A DNA stretch of 64,000 bases from Parastagonospora avenae f. sp. tritici 18332-5 (taxonomy: Eukaryota > Ascomycota > Dothideomycetes > Pleosporales > Phaeosphaeriaceae), in the NCBI GenBank assembly GCA_022559985.1, contig JAFJTR010000002.1, forward strand, positions 558,001 to 622,000. The letters are read 5' to 3'. A program made the translations under genes and the position numbers. The notes beneath the pieces are model-generated. The model saw nothing but the letters and a program-made list of their open reading frames with translations. It made no database searches and had not been told where the DNA came from. Below are positions 11,406-20,928 of the stretch, piece by piece. Position 1 is the first letter of the stretch, and the number at the start of each line of letters is the position of its first letter.

Positions 11406-13607
11406 TCATGATACTGGACTTTGCACCGGTCGCGTTTGAGCAACTGGCGCCTTCGCTGGTGGGACCTTGATCTGCGCGAATAGATCTGGGATGGGGTGGG
11501 GAGATAGGGTCAAGATTGATGTGTTTTGGCCTGAAGCTGCAATGTTTTGAGTTGTGCTGTTCTGAAGAGGTGGTGGTTTCGCTGCTGGAGCTAGTACTGG
11601 AGCTGGAGCTGGCGGTGTTGGGTCTGGCGATACCGGTGATGCTGGAGCTGGAGACGCTAGAGCTGGAGATGCCGGAGCTGAAGACGCGGGAGCTGTTGAT
11701 GCTGGAGCTAGTGATTCTGGGGCTGGCGGTGCTAAAGCTGGAGATGCTGGAGCTGGCGGTGCTAAAGCTGGCGGTGTCGAAGTTTGAGCTAACGTCAGTG
11801 TCCTGGCTACAGCTCTTTTTCTCTCTTCTATGGCAGCCTTCAACAGCTTTTGAACAGCCCCATGCTTGTTGATGTAAGCAAAGTTGAGAGCGGTGAGAAA
11901 GTGCGTGTTCTTGGCCTCAGGATTCACACCACGGTCGATTAGAAGCTTCACTACCTTGTCGTGTCCGTCGGTCGCGGCCCACATCAATGCGTTATTTTTC
12001 AACTTATCTGTTGCACGCACATTTGCACCGTGAGTCAGAAAAGACTCTACCAAGGCTGGATTCCCACCTCTTGCTGCCCACATTAACAGTGTCATGCCAC
12101 GTTTGTCGCATTTGTCTACCGCTTTTCTTATATCAACTGCGTCGAAGAATCGTGTGACCAATTCATAGCTGCCACCTTTTGCAGCCCACATCAGCAGAGT
12201 TACATCATCTGAATTTTTCGTGTCCCCATCAGCTTCTGCTTTGTTCTGTTTGAGAAGCTGTACAACTCTTTCGTGTCCCCCACCAGCAGCATACATAATC
12301 GCGGTCGTTTGACGTTTGTCTTGCGCATTTACGTTGACGCCTTTGCTCGACAGCAGTAATTCTACGACCGTGTAGGATCCTTTTTCTGCTGCCAGAGAGA
12401 GTGGTGTTCGACCGTCGGTGGTCCTGGGGTGATCCACCGAAATACGAAAAGATCCGAACTCCAGAAGCTTCAAAGCTACTGCCTTCTGTCCTTCTTTTGC
12501 TGCCCATGATAATGGCGTTTGGCCATCTTTGTCCACCGCATTTGCATCGATGTCCTTTTGAGCAAGCAATACCTGTACTGCACCAGGGTGACCGCCTCCC
12601 GCAGCCCATGACAGCGGTGTTCGGCCTTTTTTGTCCTCTTGATTGAGCGTGGCATTGCTGTTCATAAGCAGCAACCTCAAAGTCTTCTCGTGACCAGAGC
12701 GTGCAGCGAACAAGACAGGAGTGCGTTCATACTTGTCTGCGGAGTCTGTCAAAGGCTTTAAATCCTGTTGCACTTGGCCAGGACTAGCTGGAGCGATCAC
12801 ACCCTTTTTGGTCTTCGATTTCCAATCCAGTAGAACCTTCACCACCTTGTAGTGTCCATTTTCTGCAGCCCATGACAGTGGTGTACGATCCGTACAGTCT
12901 TGCGAGCAAACCTTGGCACCCTTGGTAAGCAGCATTTTGACAGCCTTGCAATGGCCCTCTCCTGCAGCCCATGACAGTGGGGTCCTTCCCGAAGCATCAT
13001 GTAATTCCAAACATTTCTTTTCGATATCTTTCTTCAAAATCATCTCCATGATCGCTATGTGTCTTCTCTGCCCTCTTACGGCAGCCCACACAAAAGGTGT
13101 GCAATTGGTGCCGTCTTGTGTATTGAATCCCACACCCGGCTGTGCGAGGAGTATCTTGACAACATTGTCGTGCCCTCTAGCTGCAGCCCAAGACAACGGG
13201 GTCCTGTTGCGGCTATCTCCATAGTTTACATTGGCACCTTTCTTCAAAAGGATCGTTGTTACTTTCGCGTTGCCTGCTGCCGCCGCCCATGACAATGGAG
13301 TCCAGCCCTTGTCGTCCGCATGATCAGGGCTGATATCATCTCGCGAGAGTAGAAACTCTACAACCGATCTGTGACCTCTTTGCGCTGCCCAAGAAATCGG
13401 TGTCCTTCCTTGCCTGTCGATGACATTTGGATCGAACCGGCGTGTTCGATTCTCGATCAGCACTCGTACGACCTCGGTGTGTCCATTGCCTGCGGCTACA
13501 CATAAGGGTGGCCGTGTAATGTACCAGCTTGGGAAGTCTGTTCCGGCATCGAGTACTAGCTTTACAGCTTTCACGTCTCCGCACTTTGCAGCCTCCCAAA
13601 GATCCAT
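11406..13607 (-). CDS. Ankyrin-repeat protein with Ala/Pro-rich tail
   Basis: Single exon, 733 residues. I chose the ATG at 13607 (MDLWEAAKCGDV) because the frame extends upstream only through a TTG codon. About 17 ankyrin repeats fill residues about 1-600, most with the GRTPLSWAA-x-x-GH core. The last about 130 residues are a low-complexity tail of Ala-Pro-Ser units. No NACHT, HET, kinase or transmembrane segment is present, so this is a free-standing ankyrin array rather than the end of an NLR. Ankyrin arrays mediate protein-protein binding; the partner is unknown. It lies tail-to-tail with the decayed gene at 6750-11205 and has the DUF6594 gene upstream on the same strand. Confidence 0.85.
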   Translation of the reverse strand: MDLWEAAKCGDVKAVKLVLDAGTDFPSWYITRPPLCVAAGNGHTEVVRVLIENRTRRFDPNVIDRQGRTPISWAAQRGHRSVVEFLLSRDDISPDHADDKGWTPLSWAAAAGNAKVTTILLKKGANVNYGDSRNRTPLSWAAARGHDNVVKILLAQPGVGFNTQDGTNCTPFVWAAVRGQRRHIAIMEMILKKDIEKKCLELHDASGRTPLSWAAGEGHCKAVKMLLTKGAKVCSQDCTDRTPLSWAAENGHYKVVKVLLDWKSKTKKGVIAPASPGQVQQDLKPLTDSADKYERTPVLFAARSGHEKTLRLLLMNSNATLNQEDKKGRTPLSWAAGGGHPGAVQVLLAQKDIDANAVDKDGQTPLSWAAKEGQKAVALKLLEFGSFRISVDHPRTTDGRTPLSLAAEKGSYTVVELLLSSKGVNVNAQDKRQTTAIMYAAGGGHERVVQLLKQNKAEADGDTKNSDDVTLLMWAAKGGSYELVTRFFDAVDIRKAVDKCDKRGMTLLMWAARGGNPALVESFLTHGANVRATDKLKNNALMWAATDGHDKVVKLLIDRGVNPEAKNTHFLTALNFAYINKHGAVQKLLKAAIEERKRAVARTLTLAQTSTPPALAPPAPASPALAPPAPESLAPASTAPASSAPASPALASPAPASPVSPDPTPPAPAPVLAPAAKPPPLQNSTTQNIAASGQNTSILTLSPHPIPDLFAQIKVPPAKAPVAQTRPVQSPVS
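11562..11790. repeat. Coding minisatellite-like repeat (Ala/Pro tail of the ankyrin gene)
   Basis: Imperfect short units around gctggagctggcggtgct recur here. On the minus strand they encode repeated Ala-Pro-Ala-Ser blocks, so copy number may vary between strains. Confidence 0.6.
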
Positions 13608-14055
13608 TTTAAGTGCGGAATTGGTTGAAAGTGGAGAAGTGGTGTGGGTACTCGAAATACACAAAGATAGAAACAGAGCGATAAGCTTGGCAGCTCGAAT
13701 GCAATCACTTGAGTGGGCAGGGAAGGCTGAGCGGAGCCCACAAGTGGGGATTACTGCATCTACTTATGTCGCGCTGTAGGCTAGGTCACGTGGACTGACG
13801 CGCAGATGCCCAGGTAAAGCGAGTGCTGATCTAGTCCACCGGAAATCTTACAAAGCAAGACGGCATGGTGGGCAAATTTATGCGAACACGATGCAGAGCT
13901 GACGGCTATTTCGTAGAGCTGCGCATATTCGGCTCTCGAAAGCTCGTGGACAAGGCTTCATTAGCATTTGCTTTGCAGCTTTTCAAATTTGATCAATAGG
14001 TTCTAGATGAGGCATGCATGTTTTGGTTCACAGAGGCCATTTTTTGATACATCAT
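13608..14055. other. Intergenic region
   Basis: About 450 bp between the ankyrin gene start and the DUF6594 gene stop on the same strand. No element was recognised. Confidence 0.45.
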
Positions 14056-15031
14056 CTATGTGCTGTTCCCTATCGGAGTTTGCAAGAAAACAACCAAGAC
14101 AGCTGAATAGGCAGCTGTAGCGGCTAGAGCCTCATACAGTCGAGATATTGTGACCGCAAGTACAACAAAGAAAATCACGATAAATCCAGATATTACACCC
14201 AATCTCCCCTCTATCGGTCTGATGAAGGCGAGTGCCCAGATAGGTCCAATAAGCATGGATATGCCGACCACGGAAATAACCGCAGTAGACACTTTCTCCA
14301 TTCTACGGTCATTCGGCCATACTGTATCTTCGTTTCTCAGAGAAACAAAGTCTTTTGGGGCTTCTCTCGAGAGCAACTTCTTTAGCCAGGTAATGCCCTT
14401 CGGATTCCATGGGCTCCCAAAAGCAAACTTTTCTAAGAAAACTCGTCCAGGCGTTTTAGTTTTTGGGTGGATGGAGACCAAGTCGTCGTCATGGTCAATG
14501 TACTGAGATTCTCGTATATCTATGGCGGTAGGTCGACTGGATTTGAGCCAGTAACGCACACTGGCTATATCGCTGGGGTGGCAGGCTCCGCGCGAGACGA
14601 GTTGCGAGTAACCATTGAGAAAGGAGTCTAATAGATAGTAAACTCAAATGTTTTTCATGACCATCAAAGACAGACTAGTACGTACTGTATCTCATGAGCT
14701 TCTCGGGTAATTCGGATTTCACTAGGTGTTGCCGATCATCATCGCCTGCAAAGGGCTCTTCGCGAAACGTTCCGTTGTGAGCGTCCGGAGTATCTCGGCT
14801 GCTGTAAATCTTGTCCATGTAGTCCAGCTTCTCTTCCAATTGAGCAATCTCATCCTGGAGAGACAAGGCTACTCGCGCATTCAAGGTTCCAAACCGACGA
14901 AGAACAAAAAAGGATGGATCAGATGCGATCCATCTCGAGAAGATTTTGTACCCAATGTACTTCCATGGCTTTTCCTTCTCTTCCTGCGGGCTGATGCTCT
15001 CTGCACTTGATGGTCGATGGGGACTCTCCAT
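14056..15031 (-). CDS. DUF6594 family membrane protein
   Basis: Two exons, 15031..14686 and 14627..14056, with a 58-nt intron (GTACGT...TATTAG); 305 residues. The N-terminal half has the DUF6594 pattern: IASDPSFFVLRRFGTLNAR, then LQDEIAQLEEKLDYMDK, a region with NGTFRE, and YSQLVSRG with a following DDLVSI. The C-terminus carries three hydrophobic helices (around STAVISVVGISMLIGPIWAL, VISGFIVIFFVVLAVTI and AYSAVLVVFLQ). The family is large and lineage-expanded in filamentous ascomycetes and has no established biochemical role. The length and the three helices are typical for it. Confidence 0.88.
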
Positions 15032-16101
15032 TGTTGTTTCTGTTGCCCTAGACTACGCGAACGCTCACACCATATAGTACGAACTACACACAAAGCAATA
15101 CCATCGTTATACATGCGCCCCCTCGTAATAGCGCCCATACTTGGTAAATATCAGCAAGCCATCGCTCCTAGACGTATTGATAGAGCTGCTTTCATGTGCT
15201 TGCATGCGCCTCAATGACGGGACGGCAGTTGATTGGTTGGGTAAGATTGAGGTGCTTCTCAGCCCGCATGTCGAATGCCGTATCACAATGACAGCAGCTG
15301 GACAGCCAATCCCTGAAAAACACATGTTGTCATGAAACTCTTTGGTGTGCGGGTTCGTGATGGGATTGGGGGTTACGAGCGGGGCATTGCAGGCTGACTG
15401 AAGGGCCTCTTATCAGGCTGAGCCTCAGCCTGATCGCGTCTCGAGTCTTCTGTGTGTCTTCGATATCTTTTACTGTCAGTACAGAAGCTGGTAGTTGGTC
15501 ACCATATATCAATTTTCCCCCGTGAACAGGTATGTCGCAATTACTTCGGAGTGCGACTTGACGTCACAAAATCTGCCTTGATCAGCAGCGATGATTTTGA
15601 TGCAACTTTGTTCTAGGCTTTGAGAGGCAGCCAATGTATCGCACCGGTGACCTAGGCTGTGCAGTCAGAGGGGCGCAGCCAGTTTATTAGCGCCTGAGGT
15701 GGAAATAGCCACCTCACTGCACTGCGCCATCCCTTGTCCCACAGGCGCCGAGTCGGCGAACATGACGCTTAGCGGTGTCGGCAATTTCATTATCGGGATC
15801 ATCGCCTACCTAACGATGCGTGTCCCCCGCTGAAAGGGGCTTCCGTGATGTATCATAAGTTGATCAGAGTCGTGGACTCTTTCGAGTGGAACGTTAAATC
15901 CTTCACAACATCGCCTCGCCTTTTTTTCAGCTCTCTGAGTCAAGGAAACTGACAGCAATCAAACAGTCAACCATCGTAAGACTTGTCAAGTGATCAGGTG
16001 GCGTTACTATTAAGTAGGCCTCCGGGCAACTCCGCTCTTTCATCCCGATATCATCTCCGGCACCACACCAACACTTTCAAAATTCCAAACTTTACTCAAC
16101 A
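15032..16101. other. Intergenic region of about 1 kb
   Basis: No gene recognised. The right part (about 15900-16100) is pyrimidine-rich and precedes an ATG at 16102 in a good start context (ACTCAACAATGG), so it may be a relic promoter of the locus to the right. Confidence 0.4.
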
Positions 16102-17102
16102 ATGGCAGTAGTTATTCAGCCCACCGAGAACCGGTTAGCTATGGCTAAACCTCCTCCCAAGAAGCTGGATGAACGAGAAGCAAGCAGGATCAGCGAGGGG
16201 CGGAAGCAAGGCTGGAATAGTGAGTGGACTCACAATTTCTGGGGCCACTGTGGAGCTTACTTCGTGGTCATTACCATAGACGGAAACGGTTTCTTCTCGA
16301 TCGCAAGCGTGAAAAAGTTGGGACGACGCTGGAGGACTACCGCCACTAGCAACGGACAAAGATAGTGCGTCACCGCATCTTCTCGATTCTGCCACGAGCT
16401 ACGACCCCTTTACCGATACGATCATGCCTACGACCGACGCAAGGCGATAATTCTGGGCATCGTCTCATATATTGGTCTATTGCCCACGGCACAGACAGGT
16501 GTACATCTCTTCAGCGTGGGATACTGGGCTTGAATCTATGACAGCTGTTACATTGGTTTCAGAAACCACGAAACTCTCGGTTTCCTTGGTGTTCAGGAGT
16601 TGATTTGTTCTTAATACTTCGAAGGTTTTTCATCTCGAACAAAATTGTGGAGGAGTTTTATGGTATGGCAAATTTGGCCAATTTAGCAAGAGGGAAAGGC
16701 TTACAATGGTGTTCACATGTCTTTGGTTATTTACTTCAAATTTTATCCGTCTAGCACTAGTTGTATACCCACAATTTAGTGGTTCTCGCATCATCATTTG
16801 TTTCATCATGCGCCTTGTCACTTCCATCCACTGACAGCACTACCTACTTTAGTCGCCACCAAATTCAGACGCTCAAATCGACAAGGTCAACTATCTCTTT
16901 ATATTCAAACTCTCAAGACTGGATCTGCCGATCTCTGAAAATATTCGTCACTAGAATCATCACTTCCAAGGAGGAGCAGCTCGTCCCATCCCATATACCC
17001 CTTCTTGATCCAGCTACACCCGAGCCAGCAGGTCATTTCATAGCCATGCTGCACGACTGGATAAAGATGCAGAAAGGTGAATTCCTCCTCACGACAGAGT
17101 AA
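16102..17102 (+). pseudogene. Gene-like debris, probable decayed gene(s)
   Basis: Protein-like stretches occur in different frames and cannot be joined into one model. A start with good context at 16102 is followed by a clear GTGAGT donor near 16220 and a CATAG acceptor near 16286. Around 16420-16500 one frame reads KAIILGIVSYIGLLPTAQ, which resembles the first membrane helix of MFS transporters. Around 16625-16755 another reads FISNKIVEEFYGMANLA. The last part (to 17102) ends HDWIKMQKGEFLLTTE. Continuous splicing could not be found, so decay is the simplest reading. The MFS link is tentative. Confidence 0.25.
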
Positions 17103-17269
17103 ATCCCAACTAGATCTAATGAGGGACAGGATATGCTGGCATAATGGAGAGACAACTCAATGCTGAGTACAGAGTCGTTTCAAAATACGTACACAGCACT
17201 TGCCGCATCAGTGCCAGCATCTAATCGTTCGCGACAAACTTACATAAGCTACTCCCTACAATATTGTCA

Positions 17270-18286
17270 TTAACCCCAGATTCCCGCCGGCGCCGCCGTC
17301 GCACTATCCGTCCTCTCCAACTCATCCTTCCCCTTCTCCGCCGCCGCCGTCATCGCTCTCACCACCTTTACCATAACATCCTGCATATGTTTCTGCAGGA
17401 CCGCCCCACCATACATGCCTTCCAAATCATCTCCCAGATCTTCGTTCGCCGTGGGAAACACACCCGCCGCCCGACCATGCAACTGTTCATTCACCGCAAA
17501 CTGCAGCACGGCGGCGACAACGCGATCCATCGGCGCGAAACCAATAATGTCAAGCAGCTGTCCGGCTTCACTGGCACGGAAAGCGGTATCCTGAGTCATG
17601 GCCGTTTCAATGTACCATGGCGCGACGAGATTGATACGGATGGCAGGAGTCTCGCGGGATGCGCGGTCGCGAATGCCGTAGAATAGGCCGCGGACACCAA
17701 ATTTGGAGATGCTGTATGTGCTGCTGGAGGGATAGCCGACGTAGCCTGCTAGCGAGGAGATGAGAATAATACTCGGCTTGTAAGTGTCTGCAGCAGCGCG
17801 CGGGAGACGGAAATAGTGCATCGCGAGGTAGCAGGTGTTGTACACTGCCTGGACGTTGATCTCGCACCCAGTATAGGAGGGCTGAGGTGGCGGTGGACCA
17901 TCGAGAGATGCCGGACTGGCTGAAGCCATGTCGAAAAGGTTCTGTTCGCCCATAATGCCGGCGTTAGGAATGACTACGTCGATTCTGCCGCCTCCGAAGG
18001 TGATAGCGCGCTTGTACATTTCGACCTGAGCGGCGTAGGATCGCACGTCACATTGCACGAATTGAACTCTAAGACCTGCTACTGATAGCTCTTGTGCTGC
18101 TGCCTGTCCGCTGGCTTCGTTCAGGTCTGAGATGGTGACTAGAGCGCCGGCTTCTGCAATTTTCCGTGCGCATGCGAGGCCGATGCCCGCTGCACCGCCT
18201 GTGACCAGGACTGAGCGGTCTCTCAGGCTCGAGACATCGAGCTGTGGCTCATTGAATGTGATGGGAATAGCTACGGGTGTAGCCAT
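17270..18286 (-). CDS. Short-chain dehydrogenase/reductase (SDR)
   Basis: Single exon, 338 residues. The Rossmann fold starts SVLVTGGAAGIGLACARKI (the TGxxxGxG cofactor motif), with an acidic residue after beta-2 (SDLNEAS), which favours NAD. The structural motif NAG occurs in VVIPNAGIMG. The catalytic set is Ser in ILISSLAG and Tyr-x3-Lys in YSISK. Length and layout fit the classical SDR class that includes fungal 5'-hydroxyaverantin dehydrogenase-like and 15-PGDH-like enzymes. The substrate cannot be told from sequence. A Zn2Cys6 regulator lies 650 bp upstream on the same strand, so a small co-regulated set is possible but unproven. A TATATATA tract near 18453-18462 lies upstream of the start. 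Confidence 0.92.
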   Translation of the reverse strand: MATPVAIPITFNEPQLDVSSLRDRSVLVTGGAAGIGLACARKIAEAGALVTISDLNEASGQAAAQELSVAGLRVQFVQCDVRSYAAQVEMYKRAITFGGGRIDVVIPNAGIMGEQNLFDMASASPASLDGPPPPQPSYTGCEINVQAVYNTCYLAMHYFRLPRAAADTYKPSIILISSLAGYVGYPSSSTYSISKFGVRGLFYGIRDRASRETPAIRINLVAPWYIETAMTQDTAFRASEAGQLLDIIGFAPMDRVVAAVLQFAVNEQLHGRAAGVFPTANEDLGDDLEGMYGGAVLQKHMQDVMVKVVRAMTAAAEKGKDELERTDSATAAPAGIWG

Positions 18287-18935
18287 AGTAGTGTTATCCG
18301 TATTGATAGAAAGTGTTTAAGAGTGATGGGCTGAGCTTCGCTGCGGTTGCCTCCACAAACCAGGGCTATGGTGTATCGGAAGATGTGTTTACAAGCAAGT
18401 CTCCAGTTTTACACAGAATAAAACCCTTCACGTATGTATCAGGTACAAGCCTGGCTATATATACAGCAAAATCCGTAGCCCTCTGGCCCAAGGCTGGCGC
18501 AACGTAGCTTCATACTAAGGAAACCCAAGAGGGAGGATGCGGGGGCCCACAATCGAGTCAGCTCGGGCGGCGGCAGAACCGCACGCCGCGTACTGGAGAT
18601 GATGCCCCTATCGCTCGTGTACACATGTACACTCTCAGCTAAGGGGGAGGACGTCTCGCCTACAGCCAATGAAAGATGGGCCAGCCAATGCGGGGTAAGG
18701 ATCGCGATATCCGAAGAAGGCCAATGCAATACCACGAGAGTATCGAATGATCAGAGCAATTTAGGCCATGGCGAAGAACGTAAAGCGAACCGTCGCGGCA
18801 AAATGGTGAGAGCAAGTCTTAGTCGGGCGTCTTCGACATGCTTCGAATGACCCAATGAGAACTTCTAGCGTAGTTCATTCGGTAACAAACTCGAAGCAGC
18901 GTCTTTCGCATGGTGAGCTTCGTCGATAGAACTCT
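18287..18935. other. Intergenic region (SDR promoter)
   Basis: About 650 bp between the SDR start and the stop of the Zn2Cys6 gene. It includes a TATATATA tract at about 18453-18462, about 170 bp upstream of the SDR ATG, which could serve as a TATA element. Confidence 0.4.
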
Positions 18936-20375
18936 TCATCCTACTGTAAATGACCAGTTCCATTCTTTCAAGACCTCCTCCCAATCTTTGCGTTGCCCAC
19001 GTTCCTGCCTCGAGCGCCAGACTTCCTTCAACACCTTTTGGACCATACCAACATTTTCGTATCGATTTCTTCCTTGGATGCTTTCAAGTCGCTTTGTGCA
19101 CATATCTGTGGCTTTTTGGTCATTCAATTCAGCCCCAGCCAAAAACATCGGGTAAAGCAAACTGGACTCGGCCGGACTTCCAGGTGGTATACGAGCGATG
19201 AACTCCATAGCGCGCGAAGCGCAACCAGGTATAAGTGAATTATGGGCTGGAGAGTTACGATAGAGCTGGATAAGTGCAGCCAAACGATACGCTTCAGCCA
19301 GTGCGATTAGGTCGAGGGCTATAGTTATGTCTACGCCGAGACTGAAAGGACTGTCGTAGGTCCAGGTCATGATGCCGCTTTCAATAGACTGGAACGACGC
19401 TTCGGTTATCTGCGGAAACGCGGAATTGCTTGACGTAACGTATTGGATCCGAGCGATAAGGTCGCATAGCTGGTACGAAATCCCCATCAGCGGATCTATG
19501 GTCGTCATGGGCATCAGAGCGCTCGTGATAGATGCCAGGTCCTGCTCTGCAGAAGAGCTCGATGGTGTCTGACCTACCCGAGCCATAAGTGAAGCTGATG
19601 CGAAATGGTAGGTGAAGTGTCGGTGCAAAGAATCCACCTCAACGCAGTCGGTTATGCTTTGCTCGAGGGGTATGCTGTTCAGTAGCCTTTGAGCGGACTT
19701 CAGTTGTGATATCCATCGCGTGGAGGTGCTCCCGTTTAGTGCCTCCAAACCGACAAGTATCAGTATGATGGCGATGACCTGGTACGTATCCCGCAGTTCT
19801 CCTGATTCGGAGATTCTCTCTTTGATGAATGCGTAGCAGCGATTCTCGTGCTTCCTAGATACTGCTTTGAGATGTGCAGAGCGATCTCTATCCACTACGC
19901 GACGAGCTAGCTGGGCTGATGAGATGGCCAAAATGACATCGAGCATGCCGTTGATTTGGAAGGCCCATGGCATGTAAAGTGATGTGTAATAATTGGTTGC
20001 GCTTGTCGCGACTGATATGCTTGGTATGTATGCTTCGACATAATACTGCAGGATGTGCTTCTGCTCAGAGGCAGTGTCCAGGTCACATGGTAGGATGTCC
20101 CAATAGTCGAGAGTGGAGTGCAAAGGTCCCGTGACCTGAAGGTCTGAACTGGGCGAAGTTGCACTGGGGCTCGAACACGAGCTCGAACTAGAACTGGAAG
20201 ATGGCTCGACAACAATCTTTCGCTGAGGTTGCCACTCGCATGCCAGATTCAGGCGTGCGCAGTTCGCACACTGCGGATGGTTGCTATCGCATCGCTTGCG
20301 CCTCGTCCGACATGTCAAGCACCCCGTTCTGGAGCGTGGTGCAAATTTCCTTTGGCGCGGCTTGGAATCAGCCAT
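18936..20375 (-). CDS. Zn2Cys6 fungal transcription factor
   Basis: Single exon, 479 residues. The zinc cluster spans residues about 19-46 (GCLTCRTRRKRCDSNHPQC, then C-x2-C-x6-C), with canonical C-x2-C-x6-C-x6-C-x2-C-x6-C spacing and a basic run before it. A Ser-rich linker with a poly-Ser tract (near residue 60) follows. The remainder is a helical fungal-specific transcription factor domain (YYVEAYIPSISVATSA onward). It is expected to be a nuclear activator or repressor, and its proximity to the SDR makes that gene a candidate target. The end of the protein is about 300 residues past the linker, a usual length for this class. Confidence 0.9.
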   Translation of the reverse strand: MADSKPRQRKFAPRSRTGCLTCRTRRKRCDSNHPQCANCARLNLACEWQPQRKIVVEPSSSSSSSSCSSPSATSPSSDLQVTGPLHSTLDYWDILPCDLDTASEQKHILQYYVEAYIPSISVATSATNYYTSLYMPWAFQINGMLDVILAISSAQLARRVVDRDRSAHLKAVSRKHENRCYAFIKERISESGELRDTYQVIAIILILVGLEALNGSTSTRWISQLKSAQRLLNSIPLEQSITDCVEVDSLHRHFTYHFASASLMARVGQTPSSSSAEQDLASITSALMPMTTIDPLMGISYQLCDLIARIQYVTSSNSAFPQITEASFQSIESGIMTWTYDSPFSLGVDITIALDLIALAEAYRLAALIQLYRNSPAHNSLIPGCASRAMEFIARIPPGSPAESSLLYPMFLAGAELNDQKATDMCTKRLESIQGRNRYENVGMVQKVLKEVWRSRQERGQRKDWEEVLKEWNWSFTVG

Positions 20376-20928
20376 GATCTATATCTTCGAACTCGCGACG
20401 GAAAGGCGGCTCGGATAGTCACCGGATGTGTTTGACTGCGTGCATAGTCACAGTATGGCTATTGGGGAGGATGTCGGTGTTGAGTCAATCGGAGGACGGT
20501 GTGGTTAGGCGCGATAGGCTTGGGAGGGGCCCGACATCGCGCCTTGCTCGATGCGAGGCCACCGCCGGTACACCCGTCCTTCGCCGTCTTCTCCTTAACA
20601 CTCCAAACAGCAATACGATAGAACGATGGATCAAGTCGCTCGAGAAGGCGTTCTTGGATTATGCGGCGCAGATGTAGAGACTACGACAGTCTCGCAATCA
20701 ACGAGCGTTGCGACTCCACGTGCCTGGACGGTTCCTGGACACCCTGGCCGTCCCAAGCCCATCTAGGAAGCATAACCATGGCCAATCTCCGAGGCCTCTT
20801 TTCCACCACTGGGCGCAATGGAGATCATCACAATAGCTTCTGGTATAAGACGAGCAATGGTAATGATTATCTATCGATAGCAGAGACGCAAGCCTACGAG
20901 CAAGACAGTCTTTGAAAACCTCTGCGCG
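20376..20928. other. Divergent promoter region
   Basis: About 550 bp between the Zn2Cys6 gene (minus) and the secreted phosphatase gene (plus). Short open frames here have no support. Confidence 0.45.
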
